From the NCBI GenBank assembly GCA_031761405.1, contig JASEVX010000001.1:195999706-196063705 (forward strand): 64,000 bases of DNA, written 5' to 3'. Below the pieces are notes generated by a model. It was not told the origin of the DNA. It searched no databases and saw only the letters and a program-made list of their open reading frames with translations. A program made the position numbers and the translations under genes. Source of the DNA: Serripes groenlandicus. Taxonomy: Eukaryota > Mollusca > Bivalvia > Cardiida > Cardiidae. Numbering within the stretch: the stretch's first letter is position 1; each line of letters opens with the position of its first letter. Positions 32,131 through 42,795 of the stretch are shown here, piece after piece.

Positions 32131-33346
32131 AACAACAAGCAATTTCGCTGAATTGATATCCCCCGCCAATGATTGCTTGTTTGTGATTGATGGCTTGTTT
32201 GTAAATGAAGGCCTTTATGTTGAATGTGCAATTAACCTGCAAAATTATTTCAATTTATTCACACAAGAACAAGGGGTCTGAACAGAAATTGAGACAGATA
32301 AACATATTTTTCCTGAAAGAATAAAATAACAACACTTGTTTTATAAACAACTTTATTAAACTAAGAGTGTGAATTAAAGACATTTTTTCATAATTAAATC
32401 CCAAAGGAAAATGTGAAAACAAGTTTTTGCTACTTTAACCAACGGTGACACAAGTGCAATAGCTCCCTTTATTCCCTTTATTCAATTTTTTTCCTTAAAT
32501 CAATGGCAATAACTCTAAAGAAAATTGACCAATCCAAATAAACAATGGACAGGCATCATCCCAGTATGTTGGTTCATATTTATTTCAAGTTTCATGAAAT
32601 TCTACCAGCTAGTTACTGAGAAATGGCTGCGGACATGGATTTTTCAATATATCAAGGGCAATAACTCTAAGGAAAATTGACCAATCCAAAAAAACAATGG
32701 ACGGGCATCACCCCAGTATGTTGGTTCATATTTATTTCAAGTTTCATGAAATTCTACAAGTTAGTTACTGAGAAATGGCTGCGGACGTGGATTTTTCAAT
32801 ATATCAAGGGCAATAACTTTAAGGAAAATTGACCAATCCAAAAAAACAATGGACGGGCATCATCCCAGTATGTTGGTTCATATTTATTTCAAGTTTCATG
32901 AAATTCTACCAGCTAGTTACTGAGAAATGGGTGCGGACGGACGTGACAGACGGACGCACACACAGACGGACGGACGGACATTGACCAATCCAAAAAAACA
33001 ATGGACGGGCATCATCCCAGTATGTTGGTTCATATTTATTTCAAGTTTCATGAAATTCTACCAGCTAGTTACTGAGATTTGGCTGCGGACGTGGATTTTT
33101 CAATATATCAAGGGCAATAACTCTAAGGAAAATTGACCAATCCAAAAAAACAATGGACGGGCATCATCCCAGTATGCTGGTTCATAATTATTTCAAGTTT
33201 CATGAAATTCTACCAGCTAGTTACTGAGAAATGGGTGCGGAAGGACGTGACGGACAAACGCACACACAGACGGACGGACGCACAGACGGACGGACGGACA
33301 ACGCCATTTCAATATCCCCCTCACTGATAAATCAGGCGGGGGATAA
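32131..33346. mobile_element. D-type long non-autonomous element
   Basis: Left AACAACAAGCAATTTCGCTG, AATTGATATCCCCCGCC. The core has five copies of a unit of about 150-180 bp (GACCAATCCAAAAAAACAAT, GGACGGGCATCATCCCAGTA, TTTCAAGTTTCATGAAATTC, AGTTACTGAGAAATGGCTGC). There are two separate GACGGACGCACACACAGACG microsatellites, an inner one at 32934-32980 and a terminal one at 33244-33300. Right end AATATCCCCCTCACTGATAA, ATCAGGCGGGGGATAATTA. ATCCCCCGCC and GGCGGGGGAT are inverse. The plus-strand frames of 64-69 codons lie in the repeats and are not genes. Confidence 0.88.
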
Positions 33347-33597
33347 TTAGTACTGTAATTTCGAAAGATGTTGTATTTTTATCGACAAATCATTTCAAAG
33401 CAGAAGACTTAAAATTCCAAATTCTGCATAGATAAAATGAAGGTGGTTACATGCAGTTTTAACTTCAAAGAATATGCTTGAATACCCTTAATAAATTTTA
33501 ATGGATTGAACTGTATCAAATTGTTTAACTTGATTGTAGCCCAAAGTCTAAAGTCTCAAGTTATTATGAGTAGTGTCTGCATCGCTTTAGCCCTACT

Positions 33598-33806
33598 TTA
33601 ACCCTTTACCACTTGATGATGCATTCTCATACATCTTCAGCAGACGACTTTTGAAAAGGAGAAAATGTTAATAATGAGCAATGTTTCCTTTTGCCACAAT
33701 GTTTTCAACACTATCCAATAATTATACTTCCATTAATATAGATTTCTCATAGTTTACGGCTATGTATACACAACCTTATACTATATCATCTGCTGCAGAG
33801 TCTCAG
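33598..33806. mobile_element. TTAA-MITE, right end decayed
   Basis: TTAACCCTTTACCACTTGAT, CATCTTCAGCAGACGACTTT, AATGAGCAATGTTTCCTTTT, GCCACAATGTTTTCAACACT, then CATCTGCTGCAGAGTCTC. Confidence 0.8.
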
Positions 33807-33903
33807 TCAGGTCATACCAAAGAGTTCAGGGTTGATAATTATGACTGATAAATTGTCATCAGGACAAATAATACCGTTAGAACTGGTAAATGACCAAGGT
33901 AAT

Positions 33904-34133
33904 TTAACCCTTTCCTTCATATAGACGCTTTCTGACGCCTCTGCAGCGGACGGCTTTTTGAAAACATAGTGACAAAAGAAGAAATTGCACAAAACGTGCA
34001 ATTTCTCCTTTTGCCACAATGTTTTCCACTTTTTGTCATAGGTTATCCATTTAATTATGGAGATATTCTATGTTTTGACAAAAAATGTTTAAAGTCGTCT
34101 GCTGCAGAATTGTCATATGAGGGAAAGCGTTAG
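33904..34133. mobile_element. TTAA-MITE, well-preserved reference copy
   Basis: TTAACCCTTTCCTTCATATA, GACGCTTTCTGACGCCTCTG, CAGCGGACGGCTTTTTGAAA, GACAAAAGAAGAAATTGCAC facing GTGCAATTTCTCCTTTTGCC, ACAATGTTTTCCACTTTTTG, GTCGTCTGCTGCAGAATTGT, GAGGGAAAGCGTTAG. The central stem is nearly perfect over about 30 bp. The short minus-strand frame across it is not a gene. Confidence 0.88.
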
Positions 34134-34613
34134 GTAATTGTAAGCCGCCAGGAACGAAATATTGCGGCTTCTCTTTGGTGCTTTGCATCAAACATTTGTC
34201 TTGTAATTTAACTGAAATACTATTGAAAGTGGCTTAAACCAGCCTTCAAGGAACCTGCTGTAGATTCTAGTTGTGTGTAAATGGCTTAATGCGAGCATAG
34301 TAAGTGTGATTGTTATGAAGATACCACCTTAATTATAAATGTCAATGTTCTGGTTCTTTTAGGCTGCAATATGATACAACAATGTGATACAATATGATAC
34401 AATATGATACTGGAGACTTTAATGATTTACACTTGAATTGCTGGAACCAATTTTGAGAATTCTTTGCCATGACTTTCAAAGCCAGGTCAGCCAGCAAATC
34501 AGCTGACTGTCAAGGCTCTATAATATTGTCTGCTCAAATCAACATTTCAATCTGGATATTACTAAAATTTACTATGGACTCTTCCTATCATAAATCTGGA
34601 CAAGTCCATTTTA

Positions 34614-34832
34614 AACAAGAGGCCATGATGGCCCTGGATTGCTCACCTGATTTATGCAATGTGATTTGTCATGCCAACCACAATTACTTTGTTTTTCATC
34701 AATCAACATGGCTTAAAGTAATCTTGTATAGGATCACCCAAGGAGCACTTGGAAAATGGTCTCTTTTGGACAAGAAGAAGATTTTCAAGTTTTCATTATA
34801 GACATATAAGGCAAAACAGGCCCACCCCTTGG
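34614..34832. mobile_element. A-type element, 5' fragment
   Basis: AACAAGAGGCCATGATGGCC, CTGGATTGCTCACCTGATTT, then part of one unit ending GGCAAAACAGGCCCACCCCT. No 3' end. The plus-strand 110-codon frame overlapping it is not supported. Confidence 0.75.
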
Positions 34833-34870
34833 CAGTGAATGTTGAAAACAGTCAATTGTAAGTCATACAA

Positions 34871-35127
34871 ATATGAGCCGTCCCGCGAGAAAACTAATAT
34901 GTGGACTTTGCGTAAAGTATTGACCCGGATCAGCCTAAACATGCCGAGCAGGCTTACCAGGATAGACACTTTTCATCTCCTGTGTTTCAGGAATCATTAC
35001 TCTATACCTCTATTCCCCAGAGACAGAATGTGTCGGCCCGGATCAGTCTACACGAACTTCGCGTGATCTGGGTCAATACATTACGCAGAGGCTATAATGT
35101 TGGTATTCTCGCGGGATGACTCATATA
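34871..35127. mobile_element. foldback element P, copy 1
   Basis: Terminal arms ATATGAGCCGTCCCGCGAGA, AAACTAATATGTGGACTTTG, CGTAAAGTATTGACCCGGAT face ATCTGGGTCAATACATTACG, CAGAGGCTATAATGTTGGTA, TTCTCGCGGGATGACTCATA. Inverted arms are about 65 bp. A second copy lies at 36421-36715, and the exon at 35963-36102 sits between them. Confidence 0.82.
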
Positions 35128-35341
35128 CAAAACTTGGCTCACTGGGTTTGTCTATCCAGTAAAAATGAAGCATAAACAATCAATATGTAGATGTTTATGG
35201 TACAGGAAAGTGAAATTATTACTCTTATTTCAGCTCAGAATTAAGATTCTAATATTTCAAGACAACATTTGAACAGTTTTAAAACTTTGACTAAACTATC
35301 TATCATCTGGAGTTCAGCACCTTTAAGGTAATGTGTTGTTT

Positions 35342-35425
35342 TTTACAAACTGACACAGTTTAAACAAGGTTTTACAAACTGACACAGTTTAAACAAGGTT
35401 TTACAAACTGACACAGTTTAAACAA
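35342..35425. repeat. 31-bp short tandem repeat, three copies
   Basis: ACAAACTGACACAGTTTAAA plus CAAGGTTTT-type unit repeated three times; it contains a small dyad around ACTGACACAGT. Confidence 0.85.
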
Positions 35426-35454
35426 GGTTTTCTCTATACATTTCTATGAAAATT

Positions 35455-35760
35455 AGCTAATTTGAACCAAGAAGCACAATTTGGACAATCTTCGTAGGGA
35501 ACCACTAGACAAAGCTACACAACACATATCAAAGCTCTAGGCATTTTGGTTTCAGACAAGAAGAGTTGGACCAAATTTGAAGCCAGTCATCATTTGAACA
35601 TTTTTGGAAGATGACCACTAGACAATGCTGCACACCAAATAACTAAGCTCTAGTTCTGCATGGGATTAATTTCTTTGAACAACTTTGAAAGGGGATCACC
35701 CAAGGCTCAGTCCTACCAAGTTTCATCAAAATCCAAAGAGTGTCCTAGGCGGAGATAAGA
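35455..35760. mobile_element. A-type internal fragment
   Basis: ATTTGGACAATCTTCGTAGG, ACCACTAGACAAAGCTACAC and GGATCACCCAAGGCTCAGTC match the body of the A-type element at 49640-50120. Ends are missing. Confidence 0.55.
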
Positions 35761-35847
35761 TGCCATTTAAAGTAAGTGTTGAACAATCAACTTTGAAAGG
35801 ATTAAGGTTGGTTTCCCAAAGCAACTCTTATATAGATATGCTTACAG

Positions 35848-35920
35848 TCAATTATCTTTTGAAACATTTTGGCAAAAGGAGAAATTGCTCATCAGCTCTA
35901 CTCAATGATTATACATAATA
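35848..35920. mobile_element. TTAA-MITE core fragment
   Basis: TTTTGAAACATTTTGGCAAA, AGGAGAAATTGCTCATCAGC, TCTACTCAATGATTATAC; ends missing. It lies about 43 bp downstream of an exon's splice donor. Confidence 0.6.
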
Positions 35921-35962
35921 TCTTTATTTAAAGATTTCATATTTCTGCAATACTATACATAC

Positions 35963-36102
35963 CGGTGATTGTTTTGGTGAGGGGCTATAACTTCTGTGCT
36001 TTTTATCCTCAATTTCTAGAGAGCTAGCCTTACCAAAGGCGAACTTTTTACGCAGGGCAGAAGCGGAAAATGCTGTTACTTTGTCCTCCGGACTTTCTCG
36101 AC
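35963..36102 (-). CDS. STAC-like exon: linker before SH3-1
   Basis: This exon is 140 nt: two bases complete a Gly codon, then 46 codons, ending phase 0. Acceptor TTTGTTCATAG precedes GTCGAG; donor CCG followed by gtatgt. It encodes RESPEDKVTAFSASALRKKF, AFGKASSLEIEDKKHRSYSP, SPKQSP. It is low-complexity and Ser/Lys-rich, with Ser-Pro sites, as expected of the unstructured segment between C1 and SH3 in STAC proteins. The open frame extends a short way into both introns, which is why a 62-codon frame is visible. Confidence 0.8.
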
Positions 36103-36420
36103 CTATGAACAAAGAATAAAAGTAATCAAATGTAGCCTTTTTGCATATTCCTGCGCAATGTTGAGCTTGGTTGCACCTTACTATTGTATTTTAATAACAG
36201 GGCTGTAATGAGCTTTTAGATCAAACATCATAAACAAATATTTGCTTAGGCAATTTGGGGTCTTCTGTGAGTAGATTTGCATAAAATAAAGAACATTTGC
36301 AACAACTGGGGCTACACTTCCAGTATTTTGTCATTAGATGCATTAATGTCTTGTATCCTATAGGTGGACAGTGAAGGCTCTGGTGGTACTGTATATATTC
36401 ACAGTACTCAGTCTACACTG

Positions 36421-36715
36421 CATATGAGCTGTCCCGCGAGAAAACCAACATTATGGCCTCTGCGTAATGTATCAACCCAGATCAGCCTGCACAGACTAGG
36501 CTGCAGTCCACACAGGCTAATCAAGGCCATCACATTCCGCCTCTGGGAGATAGAGGTATAGAGTAATAATTCCTGAAACCAGAAAATCTACAGGAGGCGA
36601 AAAAAGTGTCTGACCGGGTTAGCCTGTGGGGCAAGCTTAGGCTGGTCCGGGTCAATACTTTACGCAGAGTCCACAATGTTGGTTTCTCGCGGGACGGCTC
36701 ATATGTAATAAGATT
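36421..36715. mobile_element. foldback element P, copy 2
   Basis: Arms ATATGAGCTGTCCCGCGAGA, AAACCAACATTATGGCCTCT, GCGTAATGTATCAACCCAGA face GTCCGGGTCAATACTTTACG, CAGAGTCCACAATGTTGGTT, TCTCGCGGGACGGCTCATAT. Interior has AGCCTGCACAGACTAGGCTG and GCCTCTGGGAGATAGAGGTA dyads. The opposed 69-83 codon frames are palindrome artefacts. Confidence 0.85.
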
Positions 36716-36721
36716 AATAAT

Positions 36722-36826
36722 TTTGGTTTTGATCAAGTCACTTATTTTGAAAATATTGAGGCAAAATGAGAAATGGCTCATAAGTCATCTGCTGCAGATT
36801 TGTTGTATGTGGTAAAGCTGGTTAAC
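36722..36826. mobile_element. TTAA-MITE right-arm fragment
   Basis: GAAAATATTGAGGCAAAATG, AGAAATGGCTCATAAGTCAT, CTGCTGCAGATTTGTTGTAT, GTGGTAAAGCTGGTTAACC. The second central arm is deleted. Confidence 0.65.
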
Positions 36827-37134
36827 CAAGTAAAAATGTTCTTGGTCTTGAAAGACTTCTATTTACCATTACCGGATACTTTTGACACCTTTACAGCATG
36901 AAAATATGGCTAAAAAAATCATAAAGGGTCAAAGGTCAATAGCAAACACAATTTAGGCAAAAACTATATCAAATAAAATGTGTTCAAACTCAATTCAATT
37001 CAATTCAAGTAAACCTTCATCCTTGTTGGAAACTTCTCAAATTATCAAGATAAAAGAAGTTGTGAGATATCTGTCAAAATTATATTCTGATTCAAGAGGC
37101 ATAACTTTGAATACACAAAGAATCAGAAATGCAA

Positions 37135-38215
37135 ACAAAAGAGCTATGATGGTCCTGGATCGCTCCCTAGAGTTATGCCAACCAGACAGTCAATTACAAT
37201 AACTTATTTTTCAGTCAGGTAAGCTAATACTAATTGTTTACAAGATTTCCCCTCAACTTAGCCTAATGACCTTGACTTTGACCAAATTGACCCATATTCA
37301 AACTTGACCTAGATATCATCAAGAAAATCATCCAGACAAAATTTCAACAGGCTCAAGTTAAAAATACAACTTCCAGAGTGTTAACAAGATTTTCCTGCAA
37401 TCTGGCCTTGCATGTGACCTAGTTTTTGACTGGACATGACCCATATTCAAACTTAGCCTAAATATCATAAAAATTAAATCTGCTGACAATTTTTCAATGT
37501 GCTCAAGTTAAAAATTATGGCTTCCAGGTTGTTAAAAAGATTTTCCTTCAATTTTCCCTATCGACCTAGTTTTTAAATTTAAACCAACATGACTCGTACT
37601 CGAATTTGGCTTATATATCAGCAAGACAAACATTCTGGCAAAATTTCAAGCTGCTGAAACTAAAAATGTGGTTTCCGTTGTCTTAACAACTTTTTCTCAA
37701 ATTGAATTGGCTTAGTGACTTAGTTTTTAACCAAACATGACCTACATTCAAACTTAGTCTAGATATCATCAAGACAATTATTCTGACAAAAATTCAAAAT
37801 GCTCAAGTTAAAAATGAAGTTGCAAGAGTATAAAGAAGATTTTCTTTCAATTTGGCCTAGTGACCTGGTTTTTTATCCAACATGACCCATATTATAACTT
37901 AGCCTAGATAACAGCAAGATAAACATTCACACACAATGTCAAGCTGCTGAAGCAAACAAATGCAGATTTCAGAGTGTTAAAAAGATTTTCCTTCAATTTT
38001 ACATTTCAACCTAGTTTTTGACCTCACATGACCCAGTTTCAAACTTGGCCAAGATTTGGTGGAGATGTATGTTCTGATAAGCTTTCATGAAGATTGGATG
38101 CCAAATTCTGCCTGCAGAGTGTTCACAAGGCAATTATTGAAGATTCATGACACATGAACGACAGACAAAACACGATCACAATAGTTCACCTTGAAAAGTT
38201 ACAGGTCAGCTAGTT
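37135..38215. mobile_element. A-type element, old copy
   Basis: Left AACAAAAGAGCTATGATGGT, CCTGGATCGCTCCC. Five to six diverged units as in 17604-19002 (GTGACCTAGTTTTTGAC, GACCCATATTCAAACTTG, TTTCAAGCTGCTGAAGC, GTGTTAACAAGATTTTCC). Right end ACAATAGTTCACCTTGAAAA, GTTACAGGTCAGCTAGTTT. Divergence between units is high, so this is an older insertion. Confidence 0.8.
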
Positions 38216-38217
38216 TG

Positions 38218-38475
38218 AAGACCTTAGCATTGACAGTTGAAAAGTTGTCAGAAGGCCCAACATGAGGGCAATGATATCCAAGATGGCCCCAAATTGATCA
38301 CCCAAGTGATGGTTAAGTATGTAGCAAATATATAAGTCAATGATCAAGATTTTAGAAAGGTAACAGCAAGGAGGAGAAACTGTTACTAAAACAGCATACA
38401 AGTAAAGGTCATTTGTATTAAGGCATTCTAAACAAGTTGTGAAAATTTTCATGGTTAGGATTTAGAAAGCGGACC
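38218..38475. mobile_element. A-type 5' fragment, duplicated at 39171-39272
   Basis: AGCATTGACAGTTGAAAAGT, TGTCAGAAGGCCCAACATGA, GGGCAATGATATCCAAGATG, GCCCCAAATTGATCACCCAA occurs here and again, about 97% identical over roughly 95 bp, at 39171-39272. The flanking non-element bases are duplicated too. Confidence 0.8.
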
Positions 38476-39170
38476 ACCTTTATTCCTGTAAATTAGGGTT
38501 ACAGGACAAAAGTGCCAATTTATTAAATCTGAAAATACAAATGTTTATGAAAAGAAAAATAATATTGGTCTGCTTTATTTTCTAAATAAACCCATAAGTA
38601 AAATTTAAAAATCCCTACAATAATAACTAATAAGTAAAACTTAAAAACCCTATCATATGTTATAAGTTATGGGCATCCACATCTAATACAAAGCGTGTGC
38701 AGTGCAACTGCAATGCCATTTTGTGCTGGGAGGCAGTAATGGTGCAAATTTCAATACTCGATCTGACAAGAACTTAGCAATTTAAATGCATTATGGGTAA
38801 ATTCACCAAAATCTAAGAAAATTTCAACCGTTTATGTGATATATTTTAACCAGGGATGATCGACAACGAATGATTCGAATATTCAATGAAAATCAGGAGT
38901 ATTTAAAAATAAGATTAACTCAAATTGATGTTACTTAAAATTTTTACCCATTCTTTTTTGTTAAAAACTCTTAGTATTAAATGTGTTACAGATGGTCCAT
39001 TTTATAAGTATTTTATAAGGTGTCAATACTGTAGATAACATGTCAAACTGATAATCTTCGCTTTAGGCTATAACAGTGATCAATACAATAACAATGGTTT
39101 TGTTCCAAAATGTTGTAAGGTCAAAAATATGTAGTTACAGCTTTTATTAAACCCATATAAGAAATTTCAA
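38476..39170. other. intron, unassigned
   Basis: AT-rich intronic DNA between the two duplicated A-type fragments; nothing recognised. Confidence 0.45.
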
Positions 39171-39275
39171 GACCTTAATAGCATTGACAGTTGAAAAGTT
39201 GTCGGAAGGCCCAACATGAGGGCCATGATATCCAAGATGGCCCCAAATTGATCACCCAAGTGATGATTAAGTATA
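39171..39275. repeat. second copy of the 38218 segment
   Basis: AGCATTGACAGTTGAAAAGT, TGTCGGAAGGCCCAACATGA, GGGCCATGATATCCAAGATG, GCCCCAAATTGATCACCCAA, then GTGATGATTAAGTAT. Direct orientation relative to 38218-38320. Confidence 0.85.
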
Positions 39276-39450
39276 TAGTAAATAATGAAGAATGATACAT
39301 CATTCAGACATATCAATTGATTTGGTAATTATCCCAATTTGTTTTTATTGTGATTAGCAAACTGGTACTAACTAACTAGTGGTGTATTCTGATATTTAAG
39401 ATATTTATAAAAGCCATGATTGGTAAGTGCGCACATGCAGAAATGTAGCA

Positions 39451-39681
39451 CTAAACCCTTTCCCACATACAACAAATCTGCAGCAGACGACTTTGAAAAC
39501 ATGGTGACTAAAACCTGAAAATTCTCAATAAAAGATAGCTTAATTGTTAAATAAAGTTGAAAACATTGTGGCCAAAGGGGGAAATTGCTCATCATGCGCA
39601 ATTTCACCTTTGGCCACAATGTTTTCAAAAGTCGTCTGCTGTTATTGCATCAAAATGCGTCTGCAGAAGGGAAAGGGTTAA
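39451..39681. mobile_element. TTAA-MITE, full length
   Basis: CTAAACCCTTTCCCACATAC, AACAAATCTGCAGCAGACGA, GTTGAAAACATTGTGGCCAA, AGGGGGAAATTGCTCATCAT facing GCGCAATTTCACCTTTGGCC, ACAATGTTTTCAAAAGTCGT, CTGCTG, AAATGCGTCTGCAGAAGGGA, AAGGGTTAA. Closest relative in the window: 41399-41586 (both share the GGCCA variant). Confidence 0.88.
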
Positions 39682-40121
39682 ATGGCATTCAACTTGTTTT
39701 GTTTTATTACCCCAGGCATATCGCCCTTCTCTGTAAGATTTGTTTTGAAATCATATGACAATTTCATGCCCTTTCCAACAATTTTCCAGTTATATACAGC
39801 AAGAGAAAGGTTAAATTGCTCCTTATGGCCAGTTCCACATTTCTACTCTAATAGTAACTCTTATAAAAACCCTGCCCTATTACAATGGTCCCTGTTGGAT
39901 TTGTCATGTTTTGAAAACTATTTTTTCACTAATATTCTTTTCATACAAATTTACTGATTGAACAGAAATGTAAATGCGAGTATTGGGATTTGACCAAAAC
40001 AAGACAACAATTATGTAACTTTACAGCAAATTACAAATTAATTAATTCTTTGTCGGCAAAGCATGCACAAATAGGTTGAATATTCCTAAACTAATTGTGG
40101 TATTCGTTGCCAACTCTAATG
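39682..40121. other. intron, unassigned
   Basis: No repeat recognised. The plus-strand 91-codon frame starting at 39682 has no domain and no splice context. Confidence 0.45.
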
Positions 40122-40295
40122 TTAACACATACAGAAAATCTGCAACAGACTTCTTTGAAAACAACTGGACAAAAATGTCAAAAATCTTTTTAAGTGAAAG
40201 AATTATAAAGAGCAATTTCTCCTTTCGCCACAATGTTTTCAAAATTTGTCTGCTGCAGATGCATCAAAGAGCATCTGTGTATGGTAAAATGTTAA
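40122..40295. mobile_element. TTAA-MITE, shortened
   Basis: TTAACACATACAGAAAATCT, GCAACAGACTTCTTTGAAAA, AGCAATTTCTCCTTTCGCCA, CAATGTTTTCAAAATTTGTC, TGCTGCAGATGCATC, ATGGTAAAATGTTAA. TTAA is present at both ends. Confidence 0.78.
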
Positions 40296-40513
40296 GCGTC
40301 TAATACTACAAATGCATCAGAGTAACACTAAGAAATTGGAGATGTTTATTTTAAAACAAAGTTGAGAACATTTCAGGAAAATTCACTCATAATAATCTGA
40401 AATATTAATGAATGTTAAATCTGAACAATCTCTTTCAATATTAGTGAAAAAAAATTCAACAGCTTCATTATGTTCTATACATGATAACAATTTAAAACAT
40501 GATGTGCAAGTAT

Positions 40514-40908
40514 TTAACTTTTCCCGTATATAGAAGTTTTCTGACGGCCTTGCCTTTTGACTTTTGAAAACACTGTGACAAAAGTAGAAAATGCTCCTAT
40601 TTTCTGGATTAAACAATTATTATACTTTCATTTTTAGAAACTTTCATATTTGTGTCTTAACATTTTTAATGTGGAAATAGGGTATAGCTCTGAAAGCTAG
40701 TGGGTGCATCATAGAAACTCAGCATTCTAAAATATATCAAAGAATTTTTTAGCAATTACTATTTTGTAATATCATCGCTTCATGCAATTTTGAAAAACAG
40801 AAGAAAGCAATCTTAGAACGGAGATGCTCGTTATCGGTCTCTGTGAGGATTTGTTCCCCCAAAATTGACTGCTGCTGGGCTTCAGAAGTGTGTTAAATGA
40901 GGGAAATG
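40514..40908. mobile_element. TTAA-MITE, decayed and interrupted
   Basis: Left TTTAACTTTTCCCGTATATA, GAAGTTTTCTGACGGCC, TTTTGAAAACACTGTGACAA, AAGTAGAAAATGCTCC. The right end (GACTGCTGCTGGGCTTCAGA, TTAAATGAGGGAAATGG) lies about 260 bp further on, with unrelated sequence between. Confidence 0.55.
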
Positions 40909-41013
40909 GTGTGTGTATATTTTATATCTAAAAGTGTTATTTTGTACTACAAGCTGTCTACATAAAAAGCAGTGTTAGCATCATATCTATATCTATATAT
41001 ACTTTGTTATCAA

Positions 41014-41256
41014 ATTCTTTCCCTGGTAAATATTTTTATATTTTTTTAGCTACATTTTCCAATGTGCAGATTCAGTTTTATGTATTTGCAGTTGACCACC
41101 ATTGAAGGCATTGTGCAAAAGGAGAAATTGCTTATAATGAGCAGTTTCTCCTTTTGCCACAATGTTTTCAATGATTTTTCTTTCATTCATGGAGAGTTTC
41201 CTCAATATTTGCATGGATGTCTTCAAAGTAGTCTGCTGCAGATTTTTTGAAAGGAT
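41014..41256. mobile_element. TTAA-MITE, good core, decayed ends
   Basis: Core CATTGTGCAAAAGGAGAAAT, TGCTTATAATGAGCAGTTTC, TCCTTTTGCCACAATGTTTT is a near-perfect hairpin. Shoulder AAGTAGTCTGCTGCAGATTT. The termini have drifted (ATTCTTTCCCTGGTAAAT at left). Confidence 0.72.
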
Positions 41257-41398
41257 TTACTTAGGAGTTGAGTGTATGTAGCACATGTGATGTTATTGTG
41301 GAATACAGAGTTATTCCATGTTGTGCTAAACAAGTTATAAAAAGATCCTTGCCTCCCTGAAGCAACAACTTTTTTATACATTCTATTTCTCGACACAA

Positions 41399-41586
41399 TT
41401 AACCCTTTCCCACATACAGGCAATCTGTAGCCTGAAAAATCTCCATAAAAGATGGCTAAATTGTTAAATATGGCCATAGGAGAAATTGCTCATCATGAGC
41501 AATTTCACCTTTGGCCAAAATGTTTTCAAAAGTCGTCTGCTGCTATTACTTGCGTCAAAATGCGTCTGCAGGTGGGAAAGGGTTAA
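41399..41586. mobile_element. TTAA-MITE, both TTAA ends intact
   Basis: TTAACCCTTTCCCACATACA, GGCAATCTGTAGCCTG, CATAGGAGAAATTGCTCATC facing ATGAGCAATTTCACCTTTGG, CAAAATGTTTTCAAAAGTCG, TCTGCTGC, CAGGTGGGAAAGGGTTAA. Left shoulder partly deleted. Confidence 0.85.
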
Positions 41587-41639
41587 GGAGACAGAGCACT
41601 AGACAAGGTAATATTTCAAATTACAAAACCCATATTTGA

Positions 41640-41710
41640 CAATCAAACCATATGTTGTGGGTTCTCAAAATAATCATCTCAGTACCCACAACATATGCTT
41701 TGGTTGAGTC
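41640..41710. repeat. short dyad (about 60 bp)
   Basis: AACCATATGTTGTGGGTTCT and AGTACCCACAACATATGCTT form inverted arms around a CTCAAAATAATCATCTC loop. Related dyads: 58123-58194, 60188-60238 and fragments near 30410 and 54858. Confidence 0.7.
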
Positions 41711-42149
41711 ATAAACCTAATATAGACCAGTTAACTCCGTCTTATCTAGTCCTCTATTTTTAGGAGGGAAAGAATTGTCTATGTCTATTTATTTCGCCTC
41801 CCACGAAATTCTAGCAATTTCATTGGTTAAAGCGTGTCACGTGCAGACCCCCTATATTTCTATAGGGGGCGAGTAAATTCCATAGGGGGTGAGTAAAGTA
41901 AAAAAGTCAGTTCAAAGGTTGGTTTTTCGTAAAGTGGCTCTCAAATGTTACCAGTTACCCAGAAAGAAATGAAATGATTTGAAATAAATGTGTTCATGTT
42001 GAACTGGTGTATTTGTTTAAATAATATATATATTCCAATTCTTTAATCAATATGATAGATCTTTTACTCATGACATCATATTATGCTACCTGCACATATC
42101 AACCAGTTACAGTATAGTTCAGTTTAAAGTGGTCGACGAAATAAATACA

Positions 42150-42288
42150 TTATTGGGTTTGTTACTGACCCACTACGGAAATATAGGGGGTATGTTGGAT
42201 GAATAGGGGGACTCGGCTATCGCCTCGCCCCCTATTAATCCTACAGACCACCTATATTTCCGTAGTGGGTCAGTAACAAACCCAATAA
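42150..42288. mobile_element. 139-bp foldback element with perfect 38-bp arms
   Basis: TTATTGGGTTTGTTACTGAC, CCACTACGGAAATATAGG (42150-42187) is the exact inverse of CCTATATTTCCGTAGTGGGT, CAGTAACAAACCCAATAA (42251-42288). The loop contains the inner pair AGGGGG.../...CCCCCT. A related CCCCCTATATTTCTATAGGG, GGCGAG sequence lies at 41850-41872. Confidence 0.85.
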
Positions 42289-42392
42289 CTTATAATGACT
42301 TACTCCTTTGTCTATTCCAAAACTCGTAGACTGTGCAAACATTTGTAAATGAAAAACTGAACCTTTGCACCAACCTTTTCCTTTATAAGTTC

Positions 42393-42709
42393 TTAACCTT
42401 TTCCCACAAAGACACTTTCTGACACTTCTTCTGCAGACGACTTGTGAAAAACATTTTGGCAAAATGAGAAATAAAGCATGATGAGCAATTCTCCTTTTGT
42501 CAAAATGTTTTCAACTTTATTCAATAAATATTTGTCCAAAATATAGAAAACCATTTAAAAATGATTGTATGGTTTTTGAATAGATTTGAGATCATTATGG
42601 CAAATGGAGAAATTGCTCATAATGAGTAATTTCTCCTTTTACCACAATGATTTCAAATGTCGTCTGCTGCAGATGAGTCAGAAAGCATCTATATGTGGGA
42701 AAGGGTTAA
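42393..42709. mobile_element. TTAA-MITE, long form with two core palindromes
   Basis: TTAACCTTTTCCCACAAAGA at left and TATGTGGGAAAGGGTTAA at right. Two core blocks: GGCAAAATGAGAAATAAAGC / GAGCAATTCTCCTTTTGTCA and GGCAAATGGAGAAATTGCTC / AGTAATTTCTCCTTTTACCA. One TTAA pair encloses what looks like two elements overlapped or an internal duplication. Confidence 0.8.
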
Positions 42710-42795
42710 AAGAATTTTAAAGTGTTGTTAATTTTTAAATAAACCAGTAAACATTTCATTCATTTAAAAATTCTAAGTGATAACAGATAAACAAA

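Noticed and set aside
34469..34801. 110-codon plus-strand frame
   Set aside because: Half of it is an A-type element 5' end; no domain, no splice context.
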